Assembly: GCA_002189035.1 (NCBI GenBank) | Contig: NEEC01000377.1 | Span: forward strand, 1-27,093 | Direction of reading: 5' to 3' | Length of the DNA: 27,093 bases | DNA from: Utricularia gibba | Lineage: Eukaryota > Streptophyta > Magnoliopsida > Lamiales > Lentibulariaceae | Part shown: positions 12,694-26,102 of the stretch, in pieces | Layout: each line of letters begins with the position of its first letter | Numbering within the stretch: position 1 is the stretch's first letter | Program-made: the position numbers and the translations under genes | The notes under the pieces: generated by a model | Database searches by the model: none | What the model was told of the DNA's origin: nothing | The model's input: the letters and a program-made list of their open reading frames with translations, nothing else

Positions 12694-13928
12694 ATCGATT
12701 TGCATCCAGTTGACCTCATGAGCCATACAGAATCGGGGTCAAGGACCAAGTTCCCAGCGAGACTGGCCGCCACAAAACGAGAAGCGGTTCCTTGAAAAAC
12801 CATGTAGGCAGCCCCCGAAAACCGAACGATAATAAATACATCACTTTATTTGCCGGACTACAACTAACTCTCGGCAAGCCAAACCTTACCTTTGTCCCGT
12901 TCCAGGTGCACCCAAAGACCGCCTGCTCAAGTATAAAGTAAGTTGTTGAAAAAATCATGTGGGGTGCACGTGATATCGCAATTTAAACAAATGCAACATT
13001 GTATTCATCGATTTGCATCCTTTTGTCCTCATGAGCCATAAGAATCGCGGGGGACCAAGTTCCTAGCGAGACTGGCCGCCACAAAACGAGAAGCTGTTCC
13101 TTGAAAAACCATGTAGGCAACACCGAAAACCGAACGTTAATAAATACATCACTTTCTTTGCCGGGCTACAACTTACTTTGGGCCAAGGCCTAAGCTGACC
13201 TTTTTCCGGTTCCAAGTGCCCCCAAGACCGCCTCCTCATGTATAAAGTATGTTGTTAAAAAAATCATGTGGGGTGCACGTGACATCGTAATTTAAACAAA
13301 TGCATCATTTTTTTTAATCGATTTGCATCCAGTTGACCTCATGAGCCATACAGAATCGGGGTCAAGGACCAAGTTCCAGCGAGACTGGCCGCCACAAAAC
13401 GAGAAGCGGCCTTGAAAAACCATGTAGGCAGCCCCCGAAAACCGAACGATAATAAATACATCACTTTATTTGCCGGACTACAACTACTTTGGGCAAGCCA
13501 AGCTGATCTTTTTCCGTTCCAAGTGCCCCAAGACCGCCTCCTCAAGTATAAAGTAAGTTGTTGAAAAAATCATGTGGGGTGCACGTGATATCGCAATTTA
13601 AACAAATGCAACATTGTATTCATCGATTTGCATCCTTTGTCCTCATGAGCCATAAAGAATCGCGGGCCCGGACCAAGTTCCTAGCGAGACTGGCCGCCAC
13701 AAAACGAGAAGCTGTTCCTTGAAAAACCATGTAGGCAACCGAAAACCGAACGTTAATAAATACATCACTTTCTTTGCCGGGCTACAACTTACTTTGGGCC
13801 AAGGCCTAAGCTGACCTTTTTCCGGTTCCAAGTGCCCCAAGACCGCCTCTCATGTATAAAGTAAGTTGTTAAAAAAATCATGTGGGGTGCACGTGACATC
13901 GTAATTTAAACAAATGCATCATTTTTTA
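12694..13928 (+). repeat. Alternating B-A-B-A block (4 monomers)
   Basis: Units start at 12694, 13007, 13317 and 13622. The B at 13317 has GAAGCGGCCTTG, where GTTCC is reduced, and TTCCAGCG. The A at 13007 has CATAAGAATCGCGGGGGACC, missing part of the GGGCCCGG stretch. Confidence 0.92.
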
Positions 13929-14828
13929 ATCGATTTGCATCCAGTTGACCTCATGAGCCATAAGAATCGGGGTCAAGGACCAAGTTCCAGCGAGACTGGC
14001 CGCCAAAACGAAGCGGTTCCTTGAAAAACCATGTAGGCAGCCCCCGAAAACCGAACGATAATAAATACATCACTTTATTTGCCGGGCTACAACTTACTTT
14101 GGGCCAAGGCCTAAGCTGACTTTTCCGGTTCCAAGTGCCCCAAAGACCGCCTGTATAAAGTAAGTTGTTGAAAAAATCATGTGGGGTGCACGTGATCATA
14201 ATTTAAACAAATGCATCATTTTTTTTCGATTTGCATCCAGTTGACCTCATGAGCCATACAGAATCGGGGCAAGGACCAAGTTCCAGCGAGACTGGCCGCC
14301 ACAAAACGAGAAGCGGTTCCTTGAAAAACCATGTAGGCAGCCCCCGAAAACCGAACGATAATAAACATCACTTTATTTGCCGGGCTACAACTTACTTTGG
14401 CAAGCCTAAGCTGACTTTTCCGTTCAAGTGCACCCAAAGACCGCCTCTCAAGTATAAAGTAAGTTGTTGAAAAAATCATGTGGGGTGCACGTGATATCGC
14501 AATTTAAACAAATGCAACATTTTCATCGATTTGCATCCTTTTGTCCTCATGAGCCATAAAGAATCGGGCCCGGACCAAGTTCCTAGCGAGACTGGCCGCC
14601 ACAAAACGAGAAGCTGTTCCTTGAAAAACCATAGGCAACACCGAAAACCGAACGTTAATAAATACATCACTTTCTTTGCCGGGCTACAACTTACTTTGGC
14701 CAAGGCCTAAGCTGACTTTTTCCGTTCCAAGTGCCCCAAAGACCGCCTCTCAAGTATAAAGTAAGTTGTTGAAAAAATCATGTGGGGTGCACGTGATATC
14801 GCAATTTAAACAAATGCATCATTTTTTA
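13929..14828 (+). repeat. Degenerate trimer: two mosaic units and one A
   Basis: The unit at 13929 (297 bp) is a B-to-A hybrid with CATAAGAATC, TTCCAGCG, a shortened CGCCAAAACGAAGCGG and a loss at CCGCCTGTATAAAG. The unit at 14226 (299 bp) is mosaic, with a plain T-run junction and AATAAACATC in place of AATAAATACATC. The unit at 14525 is type A with a shortened CATTTTCATCG junction and ACCATAGGC. This is one of the most deletion-rich stretches in the window. Confidence 0.82.
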
Positions 14829-15131
14829 ATCGATTTGCATCAGTTGACCTCATGAGCCATACAGAATCGGGGCAAGGACCAAGTTCCAGCGAGACTGGCC
14901 GCCACAAAACGAGAAGCTGTTCCTTGAAAAACCATGTAGGCAACACCGAAAACCGAACGTTAATAAATACATCACTTTCTTTGCCGGGCTACAACTTACT
15001 TTGCCAAGCCTAAGCTGACTTTTTCGGTTCCAAGTGCACCCAAAGACCGCCTCTCAAGTATAAAGTAATTGTTGAAAAAATCATGTGGGTGCACGTGACA
15101 TCATAATTTAAACAAATGCATCATTTTTTTA
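14829..15131 (+). repeat. Hybrid B-to-A monomer (last of the left part)
   Basis: It has the CATCAGTTGACC head, CGGGGCAAGG and TTCCAGCG, then GCTGTTCC, CAACACC and a type A tail with losses (ACTTTGCCAAGCC). To its right the array becomes strictly alternating for 20 monomers. Confidence 0.82.
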
Positions 15132-18100
15132 ATCGATTTGCATCCAGTTGACCTCATGAGCCATACAGAATCGGGGTCAAGGACCAAGTTCCCAGCGAGA
15201 CTGGCCGCCACAAAACGAGAAGCGGTTCCTTGAAAAACCATGTAGGCAGCCCCGAAAACCGAACGATAATAAATACATCACTTTATTTGCCGGACTACAA
15301 CTAACTCTCGTGCAAGCCAAACCTTACTTTGTCCCGTTCCAGGTGCACCCAAAGACCGCCTGCTCAAGTATAAGTAAGTTGTTGAAAAAATCATGTGGGG
15401 TGCACGTGATATCGCAATTTAAACAAATGCAACATTGTATTCATCGATTTGCATCCTTTTGTCCTCATGAGCCATAAAGAATCGCGGCCCGACCAAGTTC
15501 CTAGCGAGACTGGCCGCCAAAAACGAGAAGCTGTTCCTTGAAAAACCATGTAGGCAACACCGAAAACCGAACGTTAATAAATACATCACTTTCTTTGCCG
15601 GGCTACAACTTACTTTGGGCCAAGGCCTAAGCTGACCTTTTTCCGTTCCAAGTGCCCCCAAGACCGCCTCCTCATGTATAAAGTATGTTGTTAAAAAAAT
15701 CATGTGGGGTGCACGTGACATCGTAATTTAAACAAATGCATCATTTTTTTTAATCGATTTGCATCCAGTTGACCTCATGAGCCATACAGAATCGGGGTCA
15801 AGGACCAAGTTCCCAGCGAGACTGGCCGCCACAAAACGAGAAGCGGTTCCTTGAAAAACCATGTAGGCAGCCCCCGAAAACCGAACGATAATAAATACAT
15901 CACTTTATTTGCCGACTACAACTTACTAAGCCTAAACTTTTCCGTTCCAGTGCACCCAAGACCGCCTGCTCAAGTATAAAGTAAGTTGTTGAAAAAATCA
16001 TGTGGGGTGCACGTGATATCGCAATTTAAACAAATGCAACATTGTATTCATCGATTTGCATCCTTTTGTCCTCATGAGCCATAAAGAATCGCGGGCCCGG
16101 ACCAAGTTCCTAGCGAGACTGGCCGCCACAAAACGAGAAGCTGTTCCTTGAAAAACCATGTAGGCAACACCGAAAACCGAACGTTAATAAATACATCACT
16201 TTCTTTGCCGGGCTACAACTTACTTTGGGCCAAGGCCTAAGCTGACCTTTTTCCGGTTCCAAGTGCCCCCAAGACCGCCTCCTCATGTATAAAGTATGTT
16301 GTTAAAAAATCATGTGGGGTGCACGTGACATCGTAATTTAAACAAATGCATCATTTTTTTTAATCGATTTGCATCCAGTTGACCTCATGAGCCATACAGA
16401 ATCGGGGTCAAGGACCAAGTTCCCAGCGAGACTGGCCGCCACAAAACGAGAAGCGGTTCCTTGAAAAACCATGTAGGCAGCCCCGAAAACCGAACGATAA
16501 TAAATACATCACTTTATTTGCCGGACTACAACTAACTCTTGCAAGCCAAACCTACCTTTTGTCCGTTCCAGTGCACCCAAAGACCTGCTCAAGTATAAAG
16601 TAAGTTGTTGAAAAAATCATGTGGGGTGCACGTGATATCGCAATTTAAACAAATGCAACATTGTATTCATCGATTTGCATCCTTTTGTCCTCATGAGCCA
16701 TAAGAATCGGGCCCGGACCAAGTTCCTAGCGAGACTGGCCGCCACAAAACGAGAAGCTGTTCCTTGAAAAACCATGTAGGCAACACCGAAAACCGAACGT
16801 TAATAAATACATCACTTTCTTTGCCGGGCTACAACTTACTTTGGGCCAAGGCCTAAGCTGACCTTTTTCCGGTTCCAAGTGCCCCCCAAGACCGCCTCCT
16901 CATGTATAAAGTATTTGTTAAAAAAATCATGGGGGTGCACGTGACATCGTAATTTAAACAAATGCATCATTTTTTTTAATCGATTTGCATCCAGTTGACC
17001 TCATGAGCCATACAGAATCGGGGTCAAGGACCAAGTTCCCAGCGAGACTGGCCGCCACAAAACGAGAAGCGGTTCCTTGAAAAACCATGTAGGCAGCCCC
17101 CGAAAACCGAACGATAATAAATACATCACTTTATTTGCCGACTACAACTAACTTTGGGCAAGCCAAACTGACCTTTTTCCCGTTCCAGTGCCCCCAAAGA
17201 CCGCCTGCTCAAGTATAAAGTAAGTTGTTGAAAAAATCATGTGGGTGCACGTGATATCGCAATTTAAACAAATGCAACATTGTATTCATCGATTTGCATC
17301 CTTTTGTCCTCATGAGCCATAAAGAATCGCGGGCCCGGACCAAGTTCCTAGCGAGACTGGCCGCCACAAAACGAGAAGCTGTTCCTTGAAAAACCATGTA
17401 GGCAACACCGAAAACCGAACGTTAATAAATACATCACTTTCTTTGCCGGGCTACAACTTACTTTGGGCCAAGGCCTAAGCTGACCTTTTTCCGGTTCCAA
17501 GTGCCCCCCAAGACCGCCTCCTCATGTATAAAGTATGTTGTTAAAAAAATCATGTGGGGTGCACGTGACATCGTAATTTAAACAAATGCATCATTTTTTT
17601 TAATCGATTTGCATCCAGTTGACCTCATGAGCCATACAGAATCGGGGTCAAGGACCAAGTTCCCAGCGAGACTGGCCGCCACAAAACGAGAAGCGGTTCC
17701 TTGAAAAACCATGTAGGCAGCCCCGAAAACCGAACGATAATAAATACATCACTTTATTTGCCGGACTACAACTAACTCTCGTGCAAGCCAAACCTACCTT
17801 TGTCCGTTCCAGGTGCACCCAAAGACCGCCTGCTCAAGTATAAAGTAAGTTGTTGAAAAAATCATGTGGGGTGCACGTGATATCGCAATTTAAACAAATG
17901 CAACATTGTATTCATCGATTTGCATCCTTTTGTCCTCATGAGCCATAAAGAATCGCGGCCCGGACCAAGTTCCTAGCGAGACTGGCCGCCACAAAACGAG
18001 AAGCTGTTCCTTGAAAAACCATGTAGGCAACACCGAAAACCGAACGTTAATAAATACATCACTTTCTTTGCCGGGCTACAACTTACTTTGGGCCAAGGCC

Positions 18101-21100
18101 TAAGCTGACCTTTTTCCGGTTCCAAGTGCCCCCAAGACCGCCTCCTCATGTATAAAGTATGTTGTTAAAAAAAATCATGTGGGTGCACGTGACATCGTAA
18201 TTTAAACAAATGCATCATTTTTTTTAATCGATTTGCATCCAGTTGACCTCATGAGCCATACAGAATCGGGTCAAGGACCAAGTTCCAGCGAGACTGGCCG
18301 CCACAAAACGAGAAGCGGTTCCTTGAAAAACCATTAGGCAGCCCCGAAAACCGAACGATAATAAATACATCACTTTATTTGCCGGACTACAACTACTTTG
18401 GGCCAAGCCAACTGACTTTTCCGTTCCAAGTGCACCCAAAGACCGCCTCCTCAAGTATAAAGTAAGTTGTTGAAAAAATCATGTGGGGTGCACGTGATAT
18501 CGCAATTTAAACAAATGCAACATTGTATTCATCGATTTGCATCCTTTTGTCCTCATGAGCCATAAAGAATCGCGGGCCCGGACCAAGTTCCTAGCGAGAC
18601 TGGCCGCCACAAAACGAGAAGCTGTTCCTTGAAAAACCATGTAGGCAACACCGAAAACCGAACGTTAATAAATACATCACTTTCTTTGCCGGGCTACAAC
18701 TTACTTTGGGCCAAGCCTAAGCTGACCTTTTTCCGGTTCCAAGTGCCCCCCAAGACCGCCTCCTCATGTATAAAGTATGTTGTTAAAAAAATCATGTGGG
18801 GTGCACGTGACATCGTAATTTAAACAAATGCATCATTTTTTTTAATCGATTTGCATCCAGTTGACCTCATGAGCCATACAGAATCGGGGTCAAGGACCAA
18901 GTTCCCAGCGAGATTGGCCGCCACAAAACGAGAAGCGGTTCCTTGAAAAACCATGTAGGCAGCCCCCGAAAACCGAACGATAATAAATACATCACTTTAT
19001 TTGCCGGACTACAACTAACTCTCGGGCAAGCCAAACCTTACCTTTGTCCCGTTCCAGGTGCACCCAAAGACCGCCTGCTCAAGTATAAAGTAAGTTGTTG
19101 AAAAAATCATGTGGGGTGCACGTGATATCGCAATTTAAACAAATGCAACATTGTATTCATCGATTTGCATCCTTTTGTCCTCATGAGCCATAAAGAATCG
19201 CGGGCCCGGACCAAGTTCCTAGCGAGACTGGCCGCCACAAAACGAGAAGCTGTTCCTTGAAAAACCATGTAGGCAACACCGAAAACCGAACGTTAATAAA
19301 TACATCACTTTCTTTGCCGGGCTACAACTTACTTTGGGCCAAGGCCTAAGCTGACCTTTTTCCGGTTCCAAGTGCCCCCAAGACCGCCTCTCATGTATAA
19401 AGTATGTTGTTAAAAAAATCATGTGGGGTGCACGTGACATCGTAATTTAAACAAATGCATCATTTTTTTAATCGATTTGCATCCAGTTGACCTCATGAGC
19501 CATACAGAATCGGGTCAAGGACCAAGTTCCCAGCGAGACTGGCCGCCACAAAACGAGAAGCGGTTCCTTGAAAAACCATGTAGGCAGCCCCCGAAAACCG
19601 AACGATAATAAATACATCACTTTATTTGCCGGACTACAACTAACTCTCGGTGCAAGCCAAACCTTACCTTTGTCCCGTTCCAGGTGCACCCAAAGACCGC
19701 CTGCTCAAGTATAAAGTAAGTTGTTGAAAAAATCATGTGGGGTGCACGTGATATCGCAATTTAAACAAATGCAACATTGTATTCATCGATTTGCATCCTT
19801 TTGTCCTCATGAGCCATAAAGAATCGCGGGCCCGGACCAAGTTCCTAGCGAGACTGGCCGCCACAAAACGAGAAGCTGTTCCTTGAAAAACCATGTAGGC
19901 AACACCGAAAACCGAACGTTAATAAATACATCACTTTCTTTGCCGGGCTACAACTTACTTTGGGCCAAGGCCTAAGCTGATCTTTTTCCGGTTCCAAGTG
20001 CCCCAAAGACCGCCTCTCAAGTATAAAGTAAGTTGTTGAAAAAATCATGTGGGGTGCACGTGACATCATAATTTAAACAAATGCATCATTTTTTTTAATC
20101 GATTTGCATCCAGTTGACCTCATGAGCCATACAGAATCGGGGTCAAGGACCAAGTTCCCAGCGAGACTGGCCGCCACAAAACGAGAAGCGGTTCCTTGAA
20201 AAACCATGTAGGCAGCCCCGAAAACCGAACGATAATAAATACATCACTTTATTTGCCGGACTACAACTACTCTTGCAAGCCAAACCTTACCTTTGTCCCG
20301 TTCCAGGTGCACCCAAAGACCGCCTGCTCAAGTATAAAGTAAGTTGTTGAAAAAATCATGTGGGTGCACGTGATATCGCAATTTAAACAAATGCAACATT
20401 GTATTCATCGATTTGCATCCTTTTGTCCTCATGAGCCATAAAGAATCGCGGGCCCGGACCAAGTTCCTAGCGAGACTGGCCGCCACAAAACGAGAAGCTG
20501 TTCTTGAAAAACCATGTAGGCAACACCGAAAACCGAACGTTAATAAATACATCACTTTCTTTGCCGGGCTACAACTTACTTTGGGCCAAGGCCTAAGCTG
20601 ACCTTTTCCGGTTCCAAGTGCCCCCAAGACCGCCTCCTCATGTATAAAGTATGTTGTTAAAAAAATCATGTGGGGTGCACGTGACATCGTAATTTAAACA
20701 AATGCATCATTTTTTTTAATCGATTTGCATCCAGTTGACCTCATGAGCCATACAGAATCGGGGTCAAGGACCAAGTTCCAGCGAGACTGGCCGCCACAAA
20801 ACGAGAAGCGTTCCTTGAAAAACCATGTAGGCAGCCCCGAAAACCGAACGATAATAAATACATCACTTTATTTGCCGGACTACAACTACTTTGGTGCAAG
20901 CCAAACTTACTTTTTCCGTTCCAGGTGCACCCCAAGACCGCCTGCTCAAGTATAAAGTAAGTTGTTGAAAAAAATCATGTGGGGTGCACGTGATATCGCA
21001 ATTTAAACAAATGCAACATTGTATTCATCGATTTGCATCCTTTTGTCCTCATGAGCCATAAAGAATCGCGGGCCCGGACCAAGTTCCTAGCGAGACTGGC

Positions 21101-21339
21101 CGCCACAAAACGAGAAGCTGTTCCTTGAAAAACCATGTAGGCAACACCGAAAACCGAACGTTAATAAATACATCACTTTCTTTGCCGGGCTACAACTTAC
21201 TTTGGGCCAAGGCCTAAGCTGACCTTTTTCCGGTTCCAAGTGCCCCCAAGACCGCCTCCTCAAGTATAAAGTAAGTTGTTAAAAAATCATGTGGGGTGCA
21301 CGTGACATCGTAATTTAAACAAATGCATCATTTTTTTTA
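15132..21339 (+). repeat. Regular 630-bp higher-order block (20 monomers)
   Basis: Units start at 15132, 15443, 15753, 16050, 16363, 16669, 16979, 17288, 17603, 17914, 18227, 18531, 18845, 19159, 19471, 19785, 20098, 20407, 20719 and 21027, strictly B, A, B, A. Full-length hybrids are absent. B tails still show losses in the variable stretch (near 15920, 16540, 18395 and 20270). A rare true substitution is AGATTGGCC at about 18912, in place of AGACTGGCC. Confidence 0.94.
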
Positions 21340-21910
21340 ATCGATTTGCATCCAGTTGACCTCATGAGCCATACAGAATCGGGGTCAAGGACCAAGTTCC
21401 CAGCGAGACTGGCCGCCACAAAACGAGAAGCGGTTCCTTGAAAAACCATGTAGGCAGCCCCGAAAACCGAACGATAATAAATACATCACTTTATTTGCCG
21501 GACTACAACTGGGCAAGCGTCCCGTTCCAGGTGCACCCAAAGACCGCCTCTCAAGTATAAAGTAAGTTGTTGAAAAAATCATGTGGGGTGCACGTGACAT
21601 CATAATTTAAACAAATGCATTTCGATTTGCATCCCCTCATGAGCCATACAGAATCGGGGTCAAGGACCAAGTTCCCAGCGAGACTGGCCGCCACAAAACG
21701 AGAAGCGTTCCTTGAAAAACCATGTAGGCAGCCCCGAAAACCGAACGATAATAAATACATCACTTTATTTGCCGGACTACAACTGGGCAAGCCAAACCTT
21801 TGTCCTTCCAGGTGCACCCAAAGACCGCCTCTCAAGTATAAAGTAAGTTGTTGAAAAAATCATGTGGGTGCACGTGATATCGCAATTTAAACAAATGCAA
21901 CATTGTATTC
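21340..21910 (+). repeat. Two adjacent shortened B monomers (register break)
   Basis: Units at 21340 (282 bp) and 21622 (289 bp) are both type B, the only clear B-B neighbours in the right part. Both share the deletion joining CTACAACT directly to GGGCAAGC, so they are related to each other. The second also lacks the T-run junction (GCATTTCGATTTGC) and the AGTTGAC of the head (CATCCCCTCATG). Confidence 0.88.
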
Positions 21911-24900
21911 ATCGATTTGCATCCTTTGTCCTCATGAGCCATAAAGAATCGACCAAGTTCCTAGCGAGACTGGCCGCCACAAAACGAGAAGCTGTTCCTT
22001 GAAAAACCATGTAGGCAACACCGAAAACCGAACGTTAATAAATACATCACTTTCTTTGCCGGCTACAACTTACTTTGGGCCAAGGCCTAAGCTGATCTTT
22101 TTCCGGTTCCAAGTGCCCCCAAGACCGCCTCCTCATGTATAAAGTATGTTGTTAAAAAAATCATGTGGGGTGCACGTGACATCGTAATTTAAACAAATGC
22201 ATCATTTTTTTTAATCGATTTGCATCCAGTTGACCTCATGAGCCATACAGAATCGGGGTCAAGGACCAAGTTCCCAGCGAGACTGGCCGCACAAAACGAG
22301 AAGCGGTTCCTTGAAAAACCATGTAGGCAGCCCCCGAAAACCGAACGATAATAAATACATCACTTTATTTGCCGGACTACAACTACTTTGGGCAAGCCAA
22401 ACTTACTTTTTCCGTTCCAGTGCCCCAAGACCGCCTGCTCAAGTATAAAGTAAGTTGTTGAAAAAATCATGTGGGGTGCACGTGATATCGCAATTTAAAC
22501 AAATGCAACATTGTATTCATCGATTTGCATCCTTTTGTCCTCATGAGCCATAAAGAATCGCGGGCCCGGACCAAGTTCCTAGCGAGACTGGCCGCCACAA
22601 AACGAGAAGCTGTTCCTTGAAAAACCATGTAGGCAACACCGAAAACCGAACGTTAATAAATACATCACTTTCTTTGCCGGGCTACAACTTACTTTGGGCC
22701 AAGGCCTAAGCTGACCTTTTTCCGGTTCCAAGTGCCCCCCAAGACCGCCTCCTCAAGTATAAAGTATGTTGTTAAAAAAATCATGTGGGGTGCACGTGAC
22801 ATCGTAATTTAAACAAATGCATCATTTTTTTTAATCGATTTGCATCCAGTTGACCTCATGAGCCATACAGAATCGGGGTCAAGGACCAAGTTCCCAGCGA
22901 GACTGGCCGCCACAAAACGAGAAGCGGTTCCTTGAAAAACCATGTAGGCAGCCCCGAAAACCGAACGATAATAAATACATCACTTTATTTGCCGGACTAC
23001 AACTAACTCTCGGTGCAAGCCAAACCTTACTTTGTCCCGTTCCAGGTGCACCCAAAGACCGCCTGCTCAAGTATAAAGTAAGTTGTTGAAAAAATCATGT
23101 GGGGTGCACGTGATATCGCAATTTAAACAAATGCAACATTGTATTCATCGATTTGCATCCTTTGTCCTCATGAGCCATAAAGAATCGCGGCCCGGACCAA
23201 GTTCCTAGCGAGACTGGCCGCCACAAAACGAGAAGCTGTTCCTTGAAAAACCATGTAGGCAACACCGAAAACCGAACGTTAATAAATACATCACTTTCTT
23301 TGCCGGGCTACAACTTACTTTGGGCCAAGGCCTAAGCTGACCTTTTTCCGGTTCCAAGTGCCCCAAGACCGCCTCCTCATGTATAAAGTATGTTGTTAAA
23401 AAATCATGTGGGGTGCACGTGACATCGTAATTTAAACAAATGCATCATTTTTTTTAATCGATTTGCATCCAGTTGACCTCATGAGCCATACAGAATCGGG
23501 GTCAAGGACCAAGTTCCCAGCGAGACTGGCCGCCACAAAACGAGAAGGTTCCTTGAAAAACCATGTAGGCAGCCCCCGAAAACCGAACGATAATAAATAC
23601 ATCACTTTATTTGCCGGACTACAACTAACTAAGGCCAAGACTTTTTCCGTTCCAGTGCACCCAAGACCGCCTCCTCAAGTATAAAGTAAGTTGTTGAAAA
23701 AATCATGTGGGGTGCACGTGATATCGCAATTTAAACAAATGCAACATTGTATTCATCGATTTGCATCCTTTTGTCCTCATGAGCCATAAAGAATCGCGGG
23801 CCCGGACCAAGTTCCTAGCGAGACTGGCCGCCACAAAACGAGAAGCTGTTCCTTGAAAAACCATGTAGGCAACACGAAAACCGAACGTTAATAAATACAT
23901 CACTTTCTTTGCCGGGCTACAACTTACTTTGGGCCAAGGCCTAAGCTGATCTTTTTCCGGTTCCAAGTGCACCCAAAGACCGCCTTCTCAAGTATAAAGT
24001 AAGTTGTTAAAAAATCATGTGGGGTGCACGTGACATCAATTTAAACAAATGCATCATTTTTTTTAATCGATTTGCATCCAGTTGACCTCATGAGCCATAC
24101 AGAATCGGGTCAAGGACCAAGTTCCCAGCGAGACTGGCCGCCACAAAACGAGAAGCGGTTCCTTGAAAAACCATGTAGGCAGCCCCCGAAAACCGAACGA
24201 TAATAAATACATCACTTTATTTGCCGGACTACAACTAACTCTCGGTGCAAGCCAAACCTTACCTTTGTCCCGTTCCAGGTGCACCCAAAGACCGCCTGCT
24301 CAAGTATAAAGTAAGTTGTTGAAAAAATCATGTGGGGTGCACGTGATATCGCAATTTAAACAAATGCAACATTGTATTCATCGATTTGCATCCTTTTGTC
24401 CTCATGAGCCATAAAGAATCGCGGGCCCGGACCAAGTTCCTAGCGAGACTGGCCGCCACAAAACGAGAAGCTGTTCCTTGAAAAACCATGTAGGCAACAC
24501 CGAAAACCGAACGTTAATAAATACATCACTTTCTTTGCCGGGCTACAACTTACTTTGGGCCAAGGCCTAAGCTGACCTTTTTCCGGTTCCAAGTGCCCCC
24601 AAGACCGCCTCTCATGTATAAAGTATGTTGTTAAAAAAATCATGTGGGGTGCACGTGACATCGTAATTTAAACAAATGCATCATTTTTTTTAATCGATTT
24701 GCATCCAGTTGACCTCATGAGCCATACAGAATCGGGGTCAAGGACCAAGTTCCCAGCGAGACTGGCCGCCACAAAACGAGAAGCGGTTCCTTGAAAAACC
24801 ATGTAGGCAGCCCCGAAAACCGAACGATAATAAATACATCACTTTATTTGCCGGACTACAACTAACTCTGGGCAAGCCAAACCTTACCTTTTCCCGTTCC

Positions 24901-25315
24901 AGTGCACCCCAAGACCGCCTGCTCAAGTATAAAGTAAGTTGTTGAAAAAATCATGTGGGGTGCACGTGATATCGCAATTTAAACAAATGCAACATTGTAT
25001 TCATCGATTTGCATCCTTTTGTCCTCATGAGCCATAAAGAATCGCGGGCCCGGACCAAGTTCCTAGCGAGACTGGCCGCCACAAAACGAGAAGCTGTTCC
25101 TTGAAAAACCATGTAGGCAACACCGAAAACCGAACGTTAATAAATACATCACTTTCTTTGCCGGGCTACAACTTACTTTGGGCCAAGGCCTAAGCTGATC
25201 TTTTTCCGGTTCCAAGTGCCCCCAAGACGCCTTCTCATGTATAAAGTATGTTGTTAAAAAAATCATGTGGGGTGCACGTGACATCGTAATTTAAACAAAT
25301 GCATCATTTTTTTTA
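21911..25315 (+). repeat. Alternating block, 11 monomers
   Basis: Units start at 21911 (A), 22214, 22519, 22834, 23147, 23457, 23755, 24066, 24380, 24693 and 25003. The first A is reduced to GAATCGACCAAG, lacking the whole CGGGCCCG stretch. The B at 23457 has a shortened tail (CTAACTAAGGCCAAGAC). Copies become cleaner to the right, with lengths of 310-314 bases from 24066 on. Confidence 0.94.
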
Positions 25316-25945
25316 ATCGATTTGCATCCAGTTGACCTCATGAGCCATACAGAATCGGGGTCAAGGACCAAGTTCCCAGCGAGACTGGCCGCCACAAAAC
25401 GAGAAGCGGTTCCTTGAAAAACCATGTAGGCAGCCCCCGAAAACCGAACGATAATAAATACATCACTTTATTTGCCGGACTACAACTAACTCTCGGTGCA
25501 AGCCAAACCTTACCTTTGTCCCGTTCCAGGTGCACCCAAAGACCGCCTGCTCAAGTATAAAGTAAGTTGTTGAAAAAATCATGTGGGGTGCACGTGATAT
25601 CGCAATTTAAACAAATGCAACATTGTATTCATCGATTTGCATCCTTTTGTCCTCATGAGCCATAAAGAATCGCGGGCCCGGACCAAGTTCCTAGCGAGAC
25701 TGGCCGCCACAAAACGAGAAGCTGTTCCTTGAAAAACCATGTAGGCAACACCGAAAACCGAACGTTAATAAATACATCACTTTCTTTGCCGGGCTACAAC
25801 TTACTTTGGGCCAAGGCCTAAGCTGATCTTTTTCCGGTTCCAAGTGCCCCCAAGACCGCCTCTCATGTATAAAGTAAGTTGTTGAAAAAAATCATGTGGG
25901 GTGCACGTGACATCATAATTTAAACAAATGGATCATTTTTTTTTA

Positions 25946-26102
25946 ATCGATTTGCATCCAGTTGACCTCATGAGCCATACAGAATCGGGGTCAAGGACCA
26001 AGTTCCCAGCGAGACTGGCCGCCACAAAACGAGAAGCGGTTCCTTGAAAAACCATGTAGGCAGCCCCCGAAAACCGAACGATAATAAATACATCACTTTA
26101 TT
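25946..26102 (+). repeat. First half-unit (~157 bp) of the monomer
   Basis: The first half of the B monomer aligns with the second half of the same monomer. The matching landmarks, in order, are GGACCAAGTTCCC (25998 region), GACTGGCCGCC, TTGAAAAACCATGTAGG (26046 region) and AATAAATACATCACTTT (26087 region). The boundary with the second half is approximate. This is read by eye, and the halves have diverged substantially. Confidence 0.65.

Noticed and set aside
25611-25645. Inverted repeat ATGCAA / TTGCAT around the B-to-A junction
   Set aside because: The arms are only six bases with a 16-base loop, absent from the A-to-B junction, and too weak to propose a hairpin.
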